Source of the DNA: Defluviicoccus sp.
GTDB lineage: Bacteria; Pseudomonadota; Alphaproteobacteria; MPNO01
Reading direction: 5' to 3'
DNA length: 34,918 bases
NCBI GenBank assembly: GCA_022823775.1
Contig: JAJEHI010000100.1
Coordinates: 1 to 34,918 of the forward strand
Each line of letters starts with the position of its first letter. The first letter of the stretch is position 1. This document shows positions 1 to 9,035 of this stretch, piece by piece. Under the pieces are notes generated by a model. That model was not told the DNA's origin, did not search any database, and was given only the letters and a program-made list of their open reading frames with translations. A program made the position numbers and the translations under genes.

Positions 1-2
1 CC

Positions 3-638
3 CTACTTCTTCTCGATCCCCCGCAGCGCTTCCTTGCCCCAGACCTCGCGGAGGCGGTTGTCGCGGCCGCAGCCGAATCGGTAGAAGCGATAGCGCAGCG
101 GATCCTTCATGTAATAGCCTTGGTGGTAATCCTCCGCCGGGTAGAAGGCCTTGGCCGTCAGGATCGGGGTGACGATCGAGCCCTTGAGTTCGCCCGATTC
201 GCCGACCGCCTTCTTGGACGCGACGGCCGCCTGCTTCTGCTCCGGCGAGTGGGCGAACACCGCGGTGCGGTAACTCTCGCCCCGATCGCAGAACTGCCCG
301 CCGGCGTCGGTCGGATCGACGCTGTGCCAAAAGACGTCGAGCAGCTTTTCGTACGACACCTTCGCCGGGTCGTAGGTGATGCGAACCGCCTCGTAATGCC
401 CGGTGCCGCCCGCGGTCACGTCATCGTAGGTCGGGTTTTCCAGCGTGCCGCCGGTATAGCCGGAAACGGTCTCCAGCACGCCCGGCACCTTGTCGAAGTC
501 GGACTCGACGCACCAGAAGCAGCCGCCCGCGAAAGTCGCGACAGCCGTGGCGGCCGACGCCGCGTTTCCGGCGCCGATCAGCAGCGAAGCCGAGAGCAGC
601 GCGCCCGCCGCGCCGTTGGCGATTCGTGAGAGCCGCAT
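3..638 (-). CDS. msrA: Peptide-methionine (S)-S-oxide reductase MsrA, exported
   Basis: Reduces methionine-S-sulfoxide in oxidised proteins. The family signature GCFWC, holding the catalytic cysteine, lies near residue 40 and is followed by the conserved SGYTGG and by GHYEAV in the middle. The DYHQGYY block and a late FGCGRD cysteine that could act as the resolving thiol are near the C-terminus. The start chosen is the ATG at 638, which has GGAGGA eight bases upstream; the open frame continues to 743 but has no better signal. From this start the first ~30 residues are a classic signal peptide (basic MRLSR, hydrophobic core, ASA cleavage-like end), so the enzyme should act in the periplasm. 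This is inferred from the sequence. It is divergent from the molybdopterin subunit gene with a 143-bp gap. The gene is complete; its stop codon is three bases from the window edge. Confidence 0.93.
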   Translation of the reverse strand: MRLSRIANGAAGALLSASLLIGAGNAASAATAVATFAGGCFWCVESDFDKVPGVLETVSGYTGGTLENPTYDDVTAGGTGHYEAVRITYDPAKVSYEKLLDVFWHSVDPTDAGGQFCDRGESYRTAVFAHSPEQKQAAVASKKAVGESGELKGSIVTPILTAKAFYPAEDYHQGYYMKDPLRYRFYRFGCGRDNRLREVWGKEALRGIEKK

Positions 639-781
639 CCTGTCGTCCTCCGTGGATCGCGTTCGTCGTCCCGGTCCAGATGGGCGCGGGGAAAGGAACT
701 TGCAACCCCCGTCCTTGCCCGCGCACGGGGATTTGAAGACCATCGCGGGCTCGGAGCAAGCGTTTTGGAGAGAGGGCGGCG

Positions 782-3106
782 ATGGGCGAATTCGCGATCG
801 GGCAGCCGGTGTCCCGGCTGGAGGACCCGCGGCTGCTCAAGGGTCTCGGCCGCTATATCGACGATCTCAACCTGCCCGGCCAGGCCTACGCGTTCATTCT
901 GCGCTCGCCCTACGCGCACGCCCGCATCCGTTCCATCGAAACGGGCGCGGCGGCGGCGATGCCGGGCGTGCTCGGCGTTCTCACCGGGGCCGATTGCGAG
1001 GCCGACGGGCTCGGCCATCTGCCCTGCGACCAGAAGCGGTTCCGCCGCGACGGAAGCGATATGTACCGCCCGCCGCGCCCGATCCTGGTGCGCGACCGGG
1101 TCCGCGTCGTCGGCGACTACGTGGCGATGGTGGTGGCCGGGACCGCCGCGCTCGCGCGCGACGCCGCGGAGCGGATCGCGGTCGATTACGAGCCGTTGCC
1201 CGCGGTGGTTTCTCCGGCGGACGCGGCGGCGGAGGAGGCGCCGCGGCTGTGGGACGACTGCCCCGGCAACGAGTGCTTCTTCCACGAGGACGGCGACGCG
1301 GCGGCGGTCGAGGCCGCGTTCGATGCCGCCCGTCTCGTCGTCGAGCGGCGCTTCACGATCAGCCGCGTGACCGCCGCGCCGATCGGGCCGCGCGGCTGCA
1401 TCGGCGATTACGACCCCTCGCTGGAGCGCTACACGCTGCGCACCGGGGTGCAGCAGGCGCACATGCTCCGGATGCATATCGCGCGGACCGTGTTCGGAAT
1501 CCCGGAAACCCGCGTCCGCGTCATCGCTCCCGATATCGGCGGCAGCTTCGGGCTCTACAGCAATGTCTATCCGGAGAACGCGCTGGTTCTCTGGGCCGCG
1601 CGGCGTTTCGGGCGGCCGGTCAAATGGACCGCCGACCGGAGCGAGTGCATGCTGAGCGACGATTCGGCGCGCGATTGCGTGTCCGACGCCGCGCTCGCGC
1701 TCGACGGCGAGGGGCGGTTTCTCGCGCTGCGCTGCCGGACGTTCGCCAATCTCGGCGCCTATCTCTCGCTGCGCGGGCCGCTGCCGCCGGTGGTCAATCT
1801 CGGCACGCTCGCCGGCACCTACACCACGCCGGCGATCCACGTCCGGGTCTCCGGCATGTTCACCAACACGTTCTGCACCTCGCCCTATCGCGGCGCCGGG
1901 CGGCCGGAGGCTTCCACGGTGCTGGAGCAGCTCATCGACGAGGCCGCGCGCCGTCTGCGCCTGGACCCGGCGGAAATCAGGCGCCGCAACACGATCCCGT
2001 CCGACGCCATGCCGTATCGGACGGCGCTCACCTTCACCTACGACAGCGGCGATTTCGAAAGGAATCTCGACGACGCCCTCGCGCTGGCTGGCTACGACGG
2101 TTTCGAGGCGCGGCGGGCGGAAGCCGCGGAGCGGGGGAGGTTGCGCGGGATCGGCATCTCCAACACCGTCCACCGCGCCTCCGGGCTGGAGCTCGAGGCG
2201 GCCCAGATCCGCTTCGACGCCACCGGCACCGCGACCCTGATGGTGGGTTCGGTCCATCACGGCCAGGGCCACGCGACCACGTTTACCCAGATCGCCTGCG
2301 ACCGGCTCGGGCTCGATCCGGACTCCGTGCGGTACGTTTCCGGCGACACCGACATCGTGACCTTCGGACGCGGCTCCTTCGCCTCGCGCTCCGCCGCGCT
2401 CGCCGGTTCGGCGGTGGCGCTCGCGGCCGACAAGATCGTGGAGAAGGGCAGGACTATCGCCGCCGCCCTGCTGGAGGCGGCCGACGAGGACGTGGAATTC
2501 GCGGAAGGAAGGTTCACGGTCAGCGGCACCGACCGCTCGGTCGAAATCGCCGACGTCGCCCGCGCGGCCTATGCGCCGCACGACCTGCCCCTCGACATCG
2601 AGCCGGGGCTCGACGAGATCGCGATGTTCCGTCCCGGTGCGCTCACCTTCCCCAACGGCTGCCATATCGCGGAGATCGAGATCGATCCGGAAACCGGGTT
2701 CGTCGAGATCCTGCGCTACGCCGTGGTCGACGATTTCGGGACGATCCTCAACCCGCTGCTGCTCGAAGGGCAGATCCATGGCGGCCTCGCCCAGGGGATC
2801 GGCCAGGCGCTGATGGAGGACGTGGCGTTCGATCCCGCGACCGGCCAGCTCCTCGCGGGGTCGTTCATGGATTACTGCATGCCGCGCGCCGACGACCTGC
2901 CGTCATACGTCGCGGCGTTCAACGAAGTGCCGACCGGCGTCAACCCGGTCGGGGTCAAGGGCGCCGGAGAGGCGGGCGCGGTGGGCGCGCTGCCCGCCAT
3001 GATGAACGCCGTGGTCGACGCGCTGGCGCCGCTCGGCGTCGAGCATGTCCGGATGCCCGCGACGCCGGAGCGGATATGGCGGGCGATCCGGGAAGCGGGG
3101 GCATAG
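782..3106 (+). CDS. Xanthine dehydrogenase/CoxL-family molybdopterin-binding subunit
   Basis: Large molybdenum-cofactor subunit of the xanthine oxidase/aerobic CO dehydrogenase family, 774 residues, close to the usual CoxL length. The N-terminus (IGQPVSRLEDPRLLKG, then YIDDLNLPG and RSPYAHARI) is the a/b-hammerhead domain. The molybdopterin domains follow, with GGSFG, PYRGAGRPEA near residue 370 and GVKGAGEAG near the end, where E730 is the expected catalytic glutamate. The active-site loop reads YRGAGR, as in form II CoxL-like proteins, not the AYXCSFR of true CO dehydrogenase, so CO oxidation is unlikely. The true substrate is unknown, probably an aldehyde or N-heterocycle. No FAD (CoxM) or 2Fe-2S (CoxS) subunit gene lies beside it, which is unusual. 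Start: ATG with GGAGAG upstream. Confidence 0.9.
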   Translation: MGEFAIGQPVSRLEDPRLLKGLGRYIDDLNLPGQAYAFILRSPYAHARIRSIETGAAAAMPGVLGVLTGADCEADGLGHLPCDQKRFRRDGSDMYRPPRPILVRDRVRVVGDYVAMVVAGTAALARDAAERIAVDYEPLPAVVSPADAAAEEAPRLWDDCPGNECFFHEDGDAAAVEAAFDAARLVVERRFTISRVTAAPIGPRGCIGDYDPSLERYTLRTGVQQAHMLRMHIARTVFGIPETRVRVIAPDIGGSFGLYSNVYPENALVLWAARRFGRPVKWTADRSECMLSDDSARDCVSDAALALDGEGRFLALRCRTFANLGAYLSLRGPLPPVVNLGTLAGTYTTPAIHVRVSGMFTNTFCTSPYRGAGRPEASTVLEQLIDEAARRLRLDPAEIRRRNTIPSDAMPYRTALTFTYDSGDFERNLDDALALAGYDGFEARRAEAAERGRLRGIGISNTVHRASGLELEAAQIRFDATGTATLMVGSVHHGQGHATTFTQIACDRLGLDPDSVRYVSGDTDIVTFGRGSFASRSAALAGSAVALAADKIVEKGRTIAAALLEAADEDVEFAEGRFTVSGTDRSVEIADVARAAYAPHDLPLDIEPGLDEIAMFRPGALTFPNGCHIAEIEIDPETGFVEILRYAVVDDFGTILNPLLLEGQIHGGLAQGIGQALMEDVAFDPATGQLLAGSFMDYCMPRADDLPSYVAAFNEVPTGVNPVGVKGAGEAGAVGALPAMMNAVVDALAPLGVEHVRMPATPERIWRAIREAGA

Positions 3107-3125
3107 GACCCCTCGCATCGGCATG

Positions 3126-3154
3126 TTCCGACGCCAACGCAATTCGGCTAATAT
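3126..3154 (+). promoter_or_regulatory. Candidate promoter for the PhyH gene
   Basis: The 94-bp gap before the dioxygenase gene has an AT-rich patch with TAATAT (3149-3154), 17 bases after TTCCGA (3126-3131). The match to a sigma-70 promoter is weak (4/6 and 3/6). It is listed because it stands out in GC-rich surroundings and is placed correctly for the next gene. Confidence 0.25.
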
Positions 3155-3200
3155 GCGTCAAGGCGGGCGGCCGGTAGCGCCGCGCGGAGAGGAGGAATGA

Positions 3201-4034
3201 ATGCCCAAGGTGCTGACCGAAGAGCAGGTCGAGTTCTTCGAGCGTGAGGGATATCTGTTCCCGATCGATGGAATCGACAAGGAAAAGTGCGACGAACTTC
3301 TCGGTGCGATGAACAAGTTCGAAGAGGACCAGGGGATCAACCCGGGCGTCTTCAAGCTGAAGGGCCACCTCTGCCTGCCCGAGACCTGGGACCTGATCCG
3401 CGAGCCGCGCATCCTCGACGCGGCCGAGGACATCATCGGACCCAACATTCTCGCCTTCGGCTCGCGCTTCTGGGTCAAGCCGGCGGGCGACGGATCGTTC
3501 GTCTCCTGGCACCAGGATTCGGCCTATTTCGGCTGCGACCCGCACGACATGGTGACCTGCTGGCTGGCACTCACCCCGGCCAACAAGGAGAACGGCTGCC
3601 TGCGGGCGATGCCGCGCTCCCACGAGGTCGGCTACCAGCACAAGGAGAGCCACGAGAACGCCCCCGGCGAGGCGCCGGGCGAGAAGAAGAACATGCTGGG
3701 CCGCGGCCAGACCATCCAGGGGCTCGACGAATCGAAGGCGGTCTTCATGGAGCTGGAGCAGGGCCAGTTCTCGATGCACAAGGAGCGTACCGCGCACGCC
3801 TCCTACCCCAACAATACGACCGAGACCCGGGTCGGCTATTCGTTCTTCCTGATCCCGCCGCACGTCAAGTCGACGCTTGAGCGGCGGCCGGCGACGCTGG
3901 TCCGCGGGGTCGACGAGTACAACCACTGGGATACCGACCCGGTGCCGACCGAGGACCGCCTGCCCGACCTGATCAAGATGATGCTGGCGCACAACGCGCA
4001 ATACACCGACCCGCAGTTCAGGCAGCGGGCCTGA
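3201..4034 (+). CDS. Phytanoyl-CoA dioxygenase (PhyH) family protein
   Basis: Non-haem Fe(II)/2-oxoglutarate-dependent oxygenase of the PhyH family, 277 residues, normal length. The iron ligands are visible: H104 and D106 in SWHQDSAYF, and H199 in TAHASYPN. R210, eleven residues after H199, matches the 2-oxoglutarate-binding arginine of the family (compare the His/Arg spacing in human PAHX). Such enzymes hydroxylate small molecules such as acyl-CoAs, ectoine or quaternary amines. The substrate cannot be read from the sequence. A strong AGAGGAGG ribosome site sits just before the ATG. It lies on the same strand as the CoxL-type gene and 94 bp downstream, possibly with its own promoter. Confidence 0.9.
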   Translation: MPKVLTEEQVEFFEREGYLFPIDGIDKEKCDELLGAMNKFEEDQGINPGVFKLKGHLCLPETWDLIREPRILDAAEDIIGPNILAFGSRFWVKPAGDGSFVSWHQDSAYFGCDPHDMVTCWLALTPANKENGCLRAMPRSHEVGYQHKESHENAPGEAPGEKKNMLGRGQTIQGLDESKAVFMELEQGQFSMHKERTAHASYPNNTTETRVGYSFFLIPPHVKSTLERRPATLVRGVDEYNHWDTDPVPTEDRLPDLIKMMLAHNAQYTDPQFRQRA

Positions 4035-4058
4035 CCGGAGCGGCCGGCGAGAGGGGAC

Positions 4059-4190
4059 TTGGGCAAGAGCGAATATCTGCTGATCGGCGGGCTGCTCTTT
4101 CTCGGCGCGGCGTCGCTGCCGCTGGTCAAGGACGTCTATCTCGTCCAGGACATCGTGCTCGCCATCTGCAGCGGACTCGGATTCCAGTAG
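4059..4190 (+). CDS. Possible 43-residue membrane peptide
   Basis: A short frame starts at TTG with GAGAGGGG directly upstream, 24 bases after the PhyH gene, and ends at TAG. The predicted peptide starts MGKSEYLLIGGLLFLGAASL and carries one hydrophobic segment (about residues 6-22), then VKDVYLVQDIVLAICSGLGF, which is also apolar. I recognise no family. It would be co-transcribed with the dioxygenase. The coding claim rests on the ribosome site, codon choice typical of this genome and the membrane-like composition. Confidence 0.45.
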   Translation: MGKSEYLLIGGLLFLGAASLPLVKDVYLVQDIVLAICSGLGFQ

Positions 4191-4208
4191 GCCGGTCCGC
4201 CCCGCTTT

Positions 4209-6272
4209 TCAGCGCCCTTCCCGCCGCCAGGCGAGCATCAGCGCGCCGACGCCGAGCAACAGCAGCACAAGCGGCGGCAGCACCGGTAATTCCGCGATGC
4301 TGGTCACCCGGTAGTCGCGGTTCGCCACCAGCCCCATCCAGCCCGGCCCCGAGGCGAGGCGATCCGGCCGCACCCGCCGGAACGAGGGCAGGCCGTCCGA
4401 CAGCCATTCGATCCCGCCGCCGGTCCGCGCGACGACTTCCGAGAGCTTGTCGGCGGTGGTGCGCATGTCGGCGAACTCCACCGGGTTCAGGCTCCTGACC
4501 GCCGTCAACGCCGTCCGCTCGCCGTCGCTCACGCGGTAGAGGCCCGCTTCCTCCGGAACCACCGTGGCCCGCGCCCGGCCGCCGCCCTCTTCCTTGAGCG
4601 GGACCGAGACCGTCTTGCCGGACGGCGCCGTGACCTCGACCTCCGGATGGCGGCGTTCGAGGCTGCGCCGCACGATCGTGAGGCCGCGCCCGTCGGCCGC
4701 GACGCGCAGATCGTTTTCCTCCAGATCCGGCTCCTTCATCAGCCAGTGCGAGAGCCTGCGCAGGATTTCCGAATGGGGGCCGCCGGTCTCGAACCCCCGC
4801 GCCCACAGCCATATATGGTCGCTCAGGAACTGCGCGACGCGCCCTTCGCCGACCCGGTCGACGATGAGAAGCGGCCTCTCGTCCGCGCCGTGCATCAGGA
4901 CGGTCCCGCGGGGCGCGCCGACTTCGATATGGCGGAACCAGCGGCCCCAGCGGGATCTCCCGCCGGCCTCGCCGAACAGATCCGCGGTCACCGGATGGCG
5001 CCCGCCGATATCGGTGACGACGGGCTTGAATCCGCGTTCCACGACCTGGCCGGTCGGCGCGCCGGGAAGAATCTCTCCGAGCGGCGTCTGATAGAGGCTC
5101 AGCGCGGACGCGAAGCCCGGTCCCGCCACTTCCAGCACCGCGCCGCCCTTCTCCACGAAGCGCGCGATATTGTCGAGGTAGATCGCCGGCAACACGCCGC
5201 GGCGGCGATAGCGGTCGAAGATAATCAGGTCGAAATCCTCGAGCTTGACCTCGAACAGTTCGCGGATCGGGAAGGCGATCAGCGACAGCTCGCGGACCGG
5301 CGTCGCGTCCAGCTTCTCCGGCGGCCGCAGGATGGTGAAGTGCACGAGGTCGACCGACGGGTCGGCCTTGAGGAAGTTGCGCCAGACCCGTCCTCCCGGA
5401 TGCGGTTCGCCCGAGACCAGCAGGACGCGGAGCCGTTCGCGCACGCCGGAAATCTCGACCACGTTCCGATTGTTGACTGTCGTCAGCTCGCCCGGCCTGC
5501 CCTCGACCTCCAGCTCGAAGATGTTGAACCCGGCGTGTTCGATCTCGACCTCGATCTTCTGCGCGGTGCCCACCGTCACGTCGAGCCGGCGGACCTGCTT
5601 GCCGTCGCGGGCTATGGAAAGCCGGGCCCGGCCCCCGGCAGCGGCAGCGTCCTCGATCCGGATCTCGATCTGAGCCTTGGTGCCGACCAGCCCGAAGCTC
5701 GGCGCCTTGTCGACGAAGAGAATCCGGTCGTGTTCGCCGCGCTGGCCGTTGAGGAGCACGTGCAGCGGACCCGCGAACGGTAGCGCCGCGTCCGCCGGCG
5801 GTATGTCGTGAACCTGGCCGTCGGTGATCAGGACGGTGCCCGCGATGCGCCGGCGCGACGTGCTGGACAGGCTGCGGCCGAGCGCCTCGAACAATCGGGT
5901 TCCTTCGCGGCTTCCGGCGATCCCGCTCTTGTCCGCGGCCGAGCGAACGATCCTGACATCCAGATTATCGAATTTGGAAAGGCTGTTACGTACCCGATCC
6001 AGTATGTCTTCCGAACTCGCGCGGCGTTCTTCGATCCGCTGGCTTTCCGATTCGTCCACGACGACCGTCACCAGGTCGGGGATGGGCTCGCGTTCTTCGT
6101 CGACCAGGGACGGGTTGGCCAGGGCGAGCCAGAGCGCGGCGAGGGCGAGGGCCCGCCAACCGAGGCCGCGCGCGCGTACCGCCGCGCCCGCCGCGAGCAC
6201 CGCGAGCCCCAGCGCGCCGACCGCGGCGAGCACGATCCAGCCGAACATCGGGGCGAATGCGACGGACGTCAT
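4209..6272 (-). CDS. Membrane protein with VWA-like and amidotransferase-like regions (MoxR cluster)
   Basis: 687 residues from the ATG at 6272, whose ATGA overlaps the stop of the upstream gene. The open frame extends to 6440, but the overlap start is the likely one. Two N-terminal membrane helices (GWIVLAAVGALGLAVLAAG and LALAALWLAL) are followed by a VWA-like region with DESES, matching the DxSxS metal site, and a later LITDGQ. A glutamine-amidotransferase-like middle region (DLIIFDRYRRRG, GGAVLEVAGPGFAS) follows. One C-terminal helix (LPPLVLLLLGVGALMLAW) ends in a short basic tail. It is the last gene of the moxR-DUF58-DUF4159 operon. The family is known only as conserved in alphaproteobacteria; a role in envelope complex assembly with MoxR is inferred from context. 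Confidence 0.82.
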   Translation of the reverse strand: MTSVAFAPMFGWIVLAAVGALGLAVLAAGAAVRARGLGWRALALAALWLALANPSLVDEEREPIPDLVTVVVDESESQRIEERRASSEDILDRVRNSLSKFDNLDVRIVRSAADKSGIAGSREGTRLFEALGRSLSSTSRRRIAGTVLITDGQVHDIPPADAALPFAGPLHVLLNGQRGEHDRILFVDKAPSFGLVGTKAQIEIRIEDAAAAGGRARLSIARDGKQVRRLDVTVGTAQKIEVEIEHAGFNIFELEVEGRPGELTTVNNRNVVEISGVRERLRVLLVSGEPHPGGRVWRNFLKADPSVDLVHFTILRPPEKLDATPVRELSLIAFPIRELFEVKLEDFDLIIFDRYRRRGVLPAIYLDNIARFVEKGGAVLEVAGPGFASALSLYQTPLGEILPGAPTGQVVERGFKPVVTDIGGRHPVTADLFGEAGGRSRWGRWFRHIEVGAPRGTVLMHGADERPLLIVDRVGEGRVAQFLSDHIWLWARGFETGGPHSEILRRLSHWLMKEPDLEENDLRVAADGRGLTIVRRSLERRHPEVEVTAPSGKTVSVPLKEEGGGRARATVVPEEAGLYRVSDGERTALTAVRSLNPVEFADMRTTADKLSEVVARTGGGIEWLSDGLPSFRRVRPDRLASGPGWMGLVANRDYRVTSIAELPVLPPLVLLLLGVGALMLAWRREGR

Positions 6273-9031
6273 TGGCCCAGCCGTTCGATGATGGCCGGTA
6301 CGTGGACCTGGTCCGTCTTGTAATTGCCGGTCAGGGCGTACATCACCCAGTTGACGCCGAACCGGTAGGCCATCTCCCGCTGGAGCTCGCCTTGGGGTAC
6401 GGCCGGGAACATCGCGGCGCCGAACCGGTCCACCGCCCACGCGCCGGCCCAGTCGTTGGAGCCGATGATCACCGAGGAGACCCCGTCATTGTGCCGGCCG
6501 CCGCGCCGTTCGACCCAGACACGGCCGCCGGACCAGCGGCCGGGGAAGTCGCTCATCAGGTAGAACGCTTTGGTGAGTACGTGGTCGCGCGGCACCGGGA
6601 TCAGGGCGGAGATATCGAGACCGCGCAGCAGAAGGCGCAGGTGCCGGCCGGCGGGTCCTTCGCCGCCCAGCGTTCCGACGGTGAAATCGCCGCGCTCGCG
6701 GGTGTCGAACAGGATCGTTCCGCCGCTTCTCATGTATCGGTTGAGCTTTTCCTGCGCCCGGTCGGACGGCGGGACCTGCTGGATCGAGACCGCCCAGTAG
6801 AGCAGGGGGAAGAAGGCGAGCTCGTCGCGCTCGATGTCGACTCCGAGCGGCTCAGCCGGCTCGACGGAGGTACGCTGGCGGAGCACCCGGCTGAGACCGG
6901 CGAGGCCCGCGCGGGAGACCCGGTCGGCGGAGCTGTCTCCGGTGATCACGTAGGCGAGGCTGGTCTCGAGCGTGGCGCGCAGCGCGCGCGCGTCGATTCC
7001 CGTTCGTATCCCGGTTCCCGTCGTCTGGGCGTCCGCCGGGCCGCCCATCGCGAGGACGGCGAGCGCCAGGGCCGAAACCGTCCCGACCGCCGCCTTCGCC
7101 GGGCGCAGCCGCAACAGCCCGCGCATGACGAGGCCGATCGCGGTGTCCGCGATCGCGAGGAGCAGCGCCGCGAGCAGCAGCCACGGCGCGAGGGACAGCG
7201 CGGTTTCGCTTTTCTTGAAGCCGATCCGGCCGACACCCTCGGGCAACGGGCCGAGCGCCTCCAGCGTCTTGACACCGTCCGACAGGTTGAGCGCCCGCCG
7301 CGCGGTGTCGCTGCCGTAATAGCCCGGCGGCGAGGCCGGACCCGGCGCGGGTCCCACCGCCGCCCGCGGCGAGATGGCGCCGGCCGAAGGCGGGGGATCG
7401 CCCAGGACGCCGTACCCGTTCAACGACTGGAGAGGCGGCAGGGTCGCCTTGGAGTCTTCCTCGATGACGCCCTGCGACAGGTCGACGATGCGCCGCAGCA
7501 GGTCCACGAACAGACCCGAAATCGGCAGGTTCGACCACTCCGTGTTGGCGGTTACGTGGACCAGGACCAGCCAGCCGAGACCGTTCCGTTGGGCGGTGAT
7601 CAGGGGGGTTCCGTCGCTGAGGCGCGCCCAGGTCTTCTCGTTCAGTTCCAGGGATGGCTCGGCAAGCACCTGGCGCCGGACCCTGACGTCGCGCGGAACC
7701 GCGAGGCCGAAGAACGGGCTCGCCTCCTCGAACGGGGCGAGCCGCGCGGGCGCGGTCCACGACAGCGCGCCGCCGAGGACGCGCCCGCCGCTGCGCAGCT
7801 CGACGGGCAGCAGCGTATCGGCGTTGCGCGCGAGTTTCGGGCCGGAAAAGCGAACGACCACGCCGCCGCGCTCGATCCAGCGCGCGAGTCCGTCGGTTTG
7901 CTCGCCGCTGAGCTTGCCGATATCGGCGAGCACGATGACGGCATGTGGCTTCGTCACCAGCTCGGCGACCGAGCCCCGGGTCACTTCGCTGAACGGCTGC
8001 AACGCGCGCTGAAGATAGTAGAGCGCGCTCAACAGCGGTTGGTCGGTGTCCACCGTGCCGCCGGATACCAGGCCGACCGGGCGCCGCCGCCAGCGCTCGT
8101 CCAGCAGAAAGGCGCCCGCCGCGGTGTTCTCATCCTCGATCTCCAGCCGGGCGATGGCGTTTCTGAGCCTGGGCGGCAAGGCGAACCGGACCGCGCTCTG
8201 CCGGTTGCCCGGCTCGAACGAGACTCTCTGCCGCGCCAGCACCCGGCCGTCCTCGGCGACCGCGCGAACCCAGCGCGCGGCGCGCGCGCGGTCGTCGGCG
8301 CGTTCCACCGCCGCCTCGATCCCGTCGGGATCGCTTCCCGACACCTTGAGGAGAAGCGCGGTCGCGGACGGATCCGAGGCGACCACGTCGAGGCTACCGA
8401 AGCGCTGCATGCGTCGCGCGAGTTCCTGGGTTTGCGGAGTCTCGATCCCGTCGCTCAGCCACACCGTGTGCGCCGAGCCGTCGAGGGAGAGCGATTCGGC
8501 GGCGGCGAGCGCGGCGCCGTGATCGGCGGGCCAGGGCAGGGGTTCGGCCGCCCGCAGGATCTCGCGCGCCTCGTCCGCCCGCAACGGATCGGAAAAGGCG
8601 ACCGGGCCGCCCGCCGTCCCGCGCGCCGTGGTCAGGAGTCGCACCGGGCGGTTCTCGCTCTCCGCGCGGTCCAGCCACTCGTTCCACGCGGCCACGCGAT
8701 CCTGCCAGTTGCGCGCCGATGCCCATCCGTTGTCCACGATCAGGATCAGCGGACCGGTGCCCCGCAACCCTTCGTTCGGGTTGATGACCGGGCCGGACAC
8801 GGCGAGCACGATGAGCGCCGCGATGAGGCTGCGCAGCACGATCAGCCAGAGCGGCGTGCGGGCCGGCGATTCCTCCGGCGAGCGCAGGCCGAGAACGAAC
8901 CGGATCGGCGGGAACGCCACCAGCCTCGGCGCCGGGGGAGTGACGCGAAGCAGCCACCAGATCAGCGGCAGGACGAGCCCGGCGAGCAGAAACCAGGGGG
9001 CGGCGAAGCCGAGCGCGCCGAGGCCGAACAC
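6269..9031 (-). CDS. BatA/DUF4159-domain membrane protein
   Basis: 920 residues. The N-terminus is the BatA-type membrane region, with helices at WFLLAGLVLPLIWWLL and LIVLRSLIAALIVLAVSGP. A VWA-like domain follows in which the metal site is degenerate (VDNGWAS in place of DxSxS). A middle portion of periplasmic character precedes two further helices at about 620-680 (LAPWLLLAALLLAIADTAIG and SALALAVLAMGG). The C-terminal ~200 residues fit DUF4159, including GTILFDTRERGDF and SVIIGSNDWAGAWA. It starts four bases after the DUF58 stop and overlaps the next gene by four bases, so the set is translationally coupled. The architecture is characteristic of alphaproteobacterial MoxR clusters. The biochemical function is unknown. 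Confidence 0.88.
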   Translation of the reverse strand: MFGLGALGFAAPWFLLAGLVLPLIWWLLRVTPPAPRLVAFPPIRFVLGLRSPEESPARTPLWLIVLRSLIAALIVLAVSGPVINPNEGLRGTGPLILIVDNGWASARNWQDRVAAWNEWLDRAESENRPVRLLTTARGTAGGPVAFSDPLRADEAREILRAAEPLPWPADHGAALAAAESLSLDGSAHTVWLSDGIETPQTQELARRMQRFGSLDVVASDPSATALLLKVSGSDPDGIEAAVERADDRARAARWVRAVAEDGRVLARQRVSFEPGNRQSAVRFALPPRLRNAIARLEIEDENTAAGAFLLDERWRRRPVGLVSGGTVDTDQPLLSALYYLQRALQPFSEVTRGSVAELVTKPHAVIVLADIGKLSGEQTDGLARWIERGGVVVRFSGPKLARNADTLLPVELRSGGRVLGGALSWTAPARLAPFEEASPFFGLAVPRDVRVRRQVLAEPSLELNEKTWARLSDGTPLITAQRNGLGWLVLVHVTANTEWSNLPISGLFVDLLRRIVDLSQGVIEEDSKATLPPLQSLNGYGVLGDPPPSAGAISPRAAVGPAPGPASPPGYYGSDTARRALNLSDGVKTLEALGPLPEGVGRIGFKKSETALSLAPWLLLAALLLAIADTAIGLVMRGLLRLRPAKAAVGTVSALALAVLAMGGPADAQTTGTGIRTGIDARALRATLETSLAYVITGDSSADRVSRAGLAGLSRVLRQRTSVEPAEPLGVDIERDELAFFPLLYWAVSIQQVPPSDRAQEKLNRYMRSGGTILFDTRERGDFTVGTLGGEGPAGRHLRLLLRGLDISALIPVPRDHVLTKAFYLMSDFPGRWSGGRVWVERRGGRHNDGVSSVIIGSNDWAGAWAVDRFGAAMFPAVPQGELQREMAYRFGVNWVMYALTGNYKTDQVHVPAIIERLGQ

Positions 9032-9035
9032 CGCG

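Noticed and set aside
782-3106. True carbon monoxide dehydrogenase
   Set aside because: The active-site loop is YRGAGR, not AYXCSFR, and the other subunits are absent.
490-3177. An 895-codon frame overlapping the CoxL-type gene
   Set aside because: Low-complexity arginine/glycine-rich translation in a shifted frame; the CoxL frame has all family motifs.
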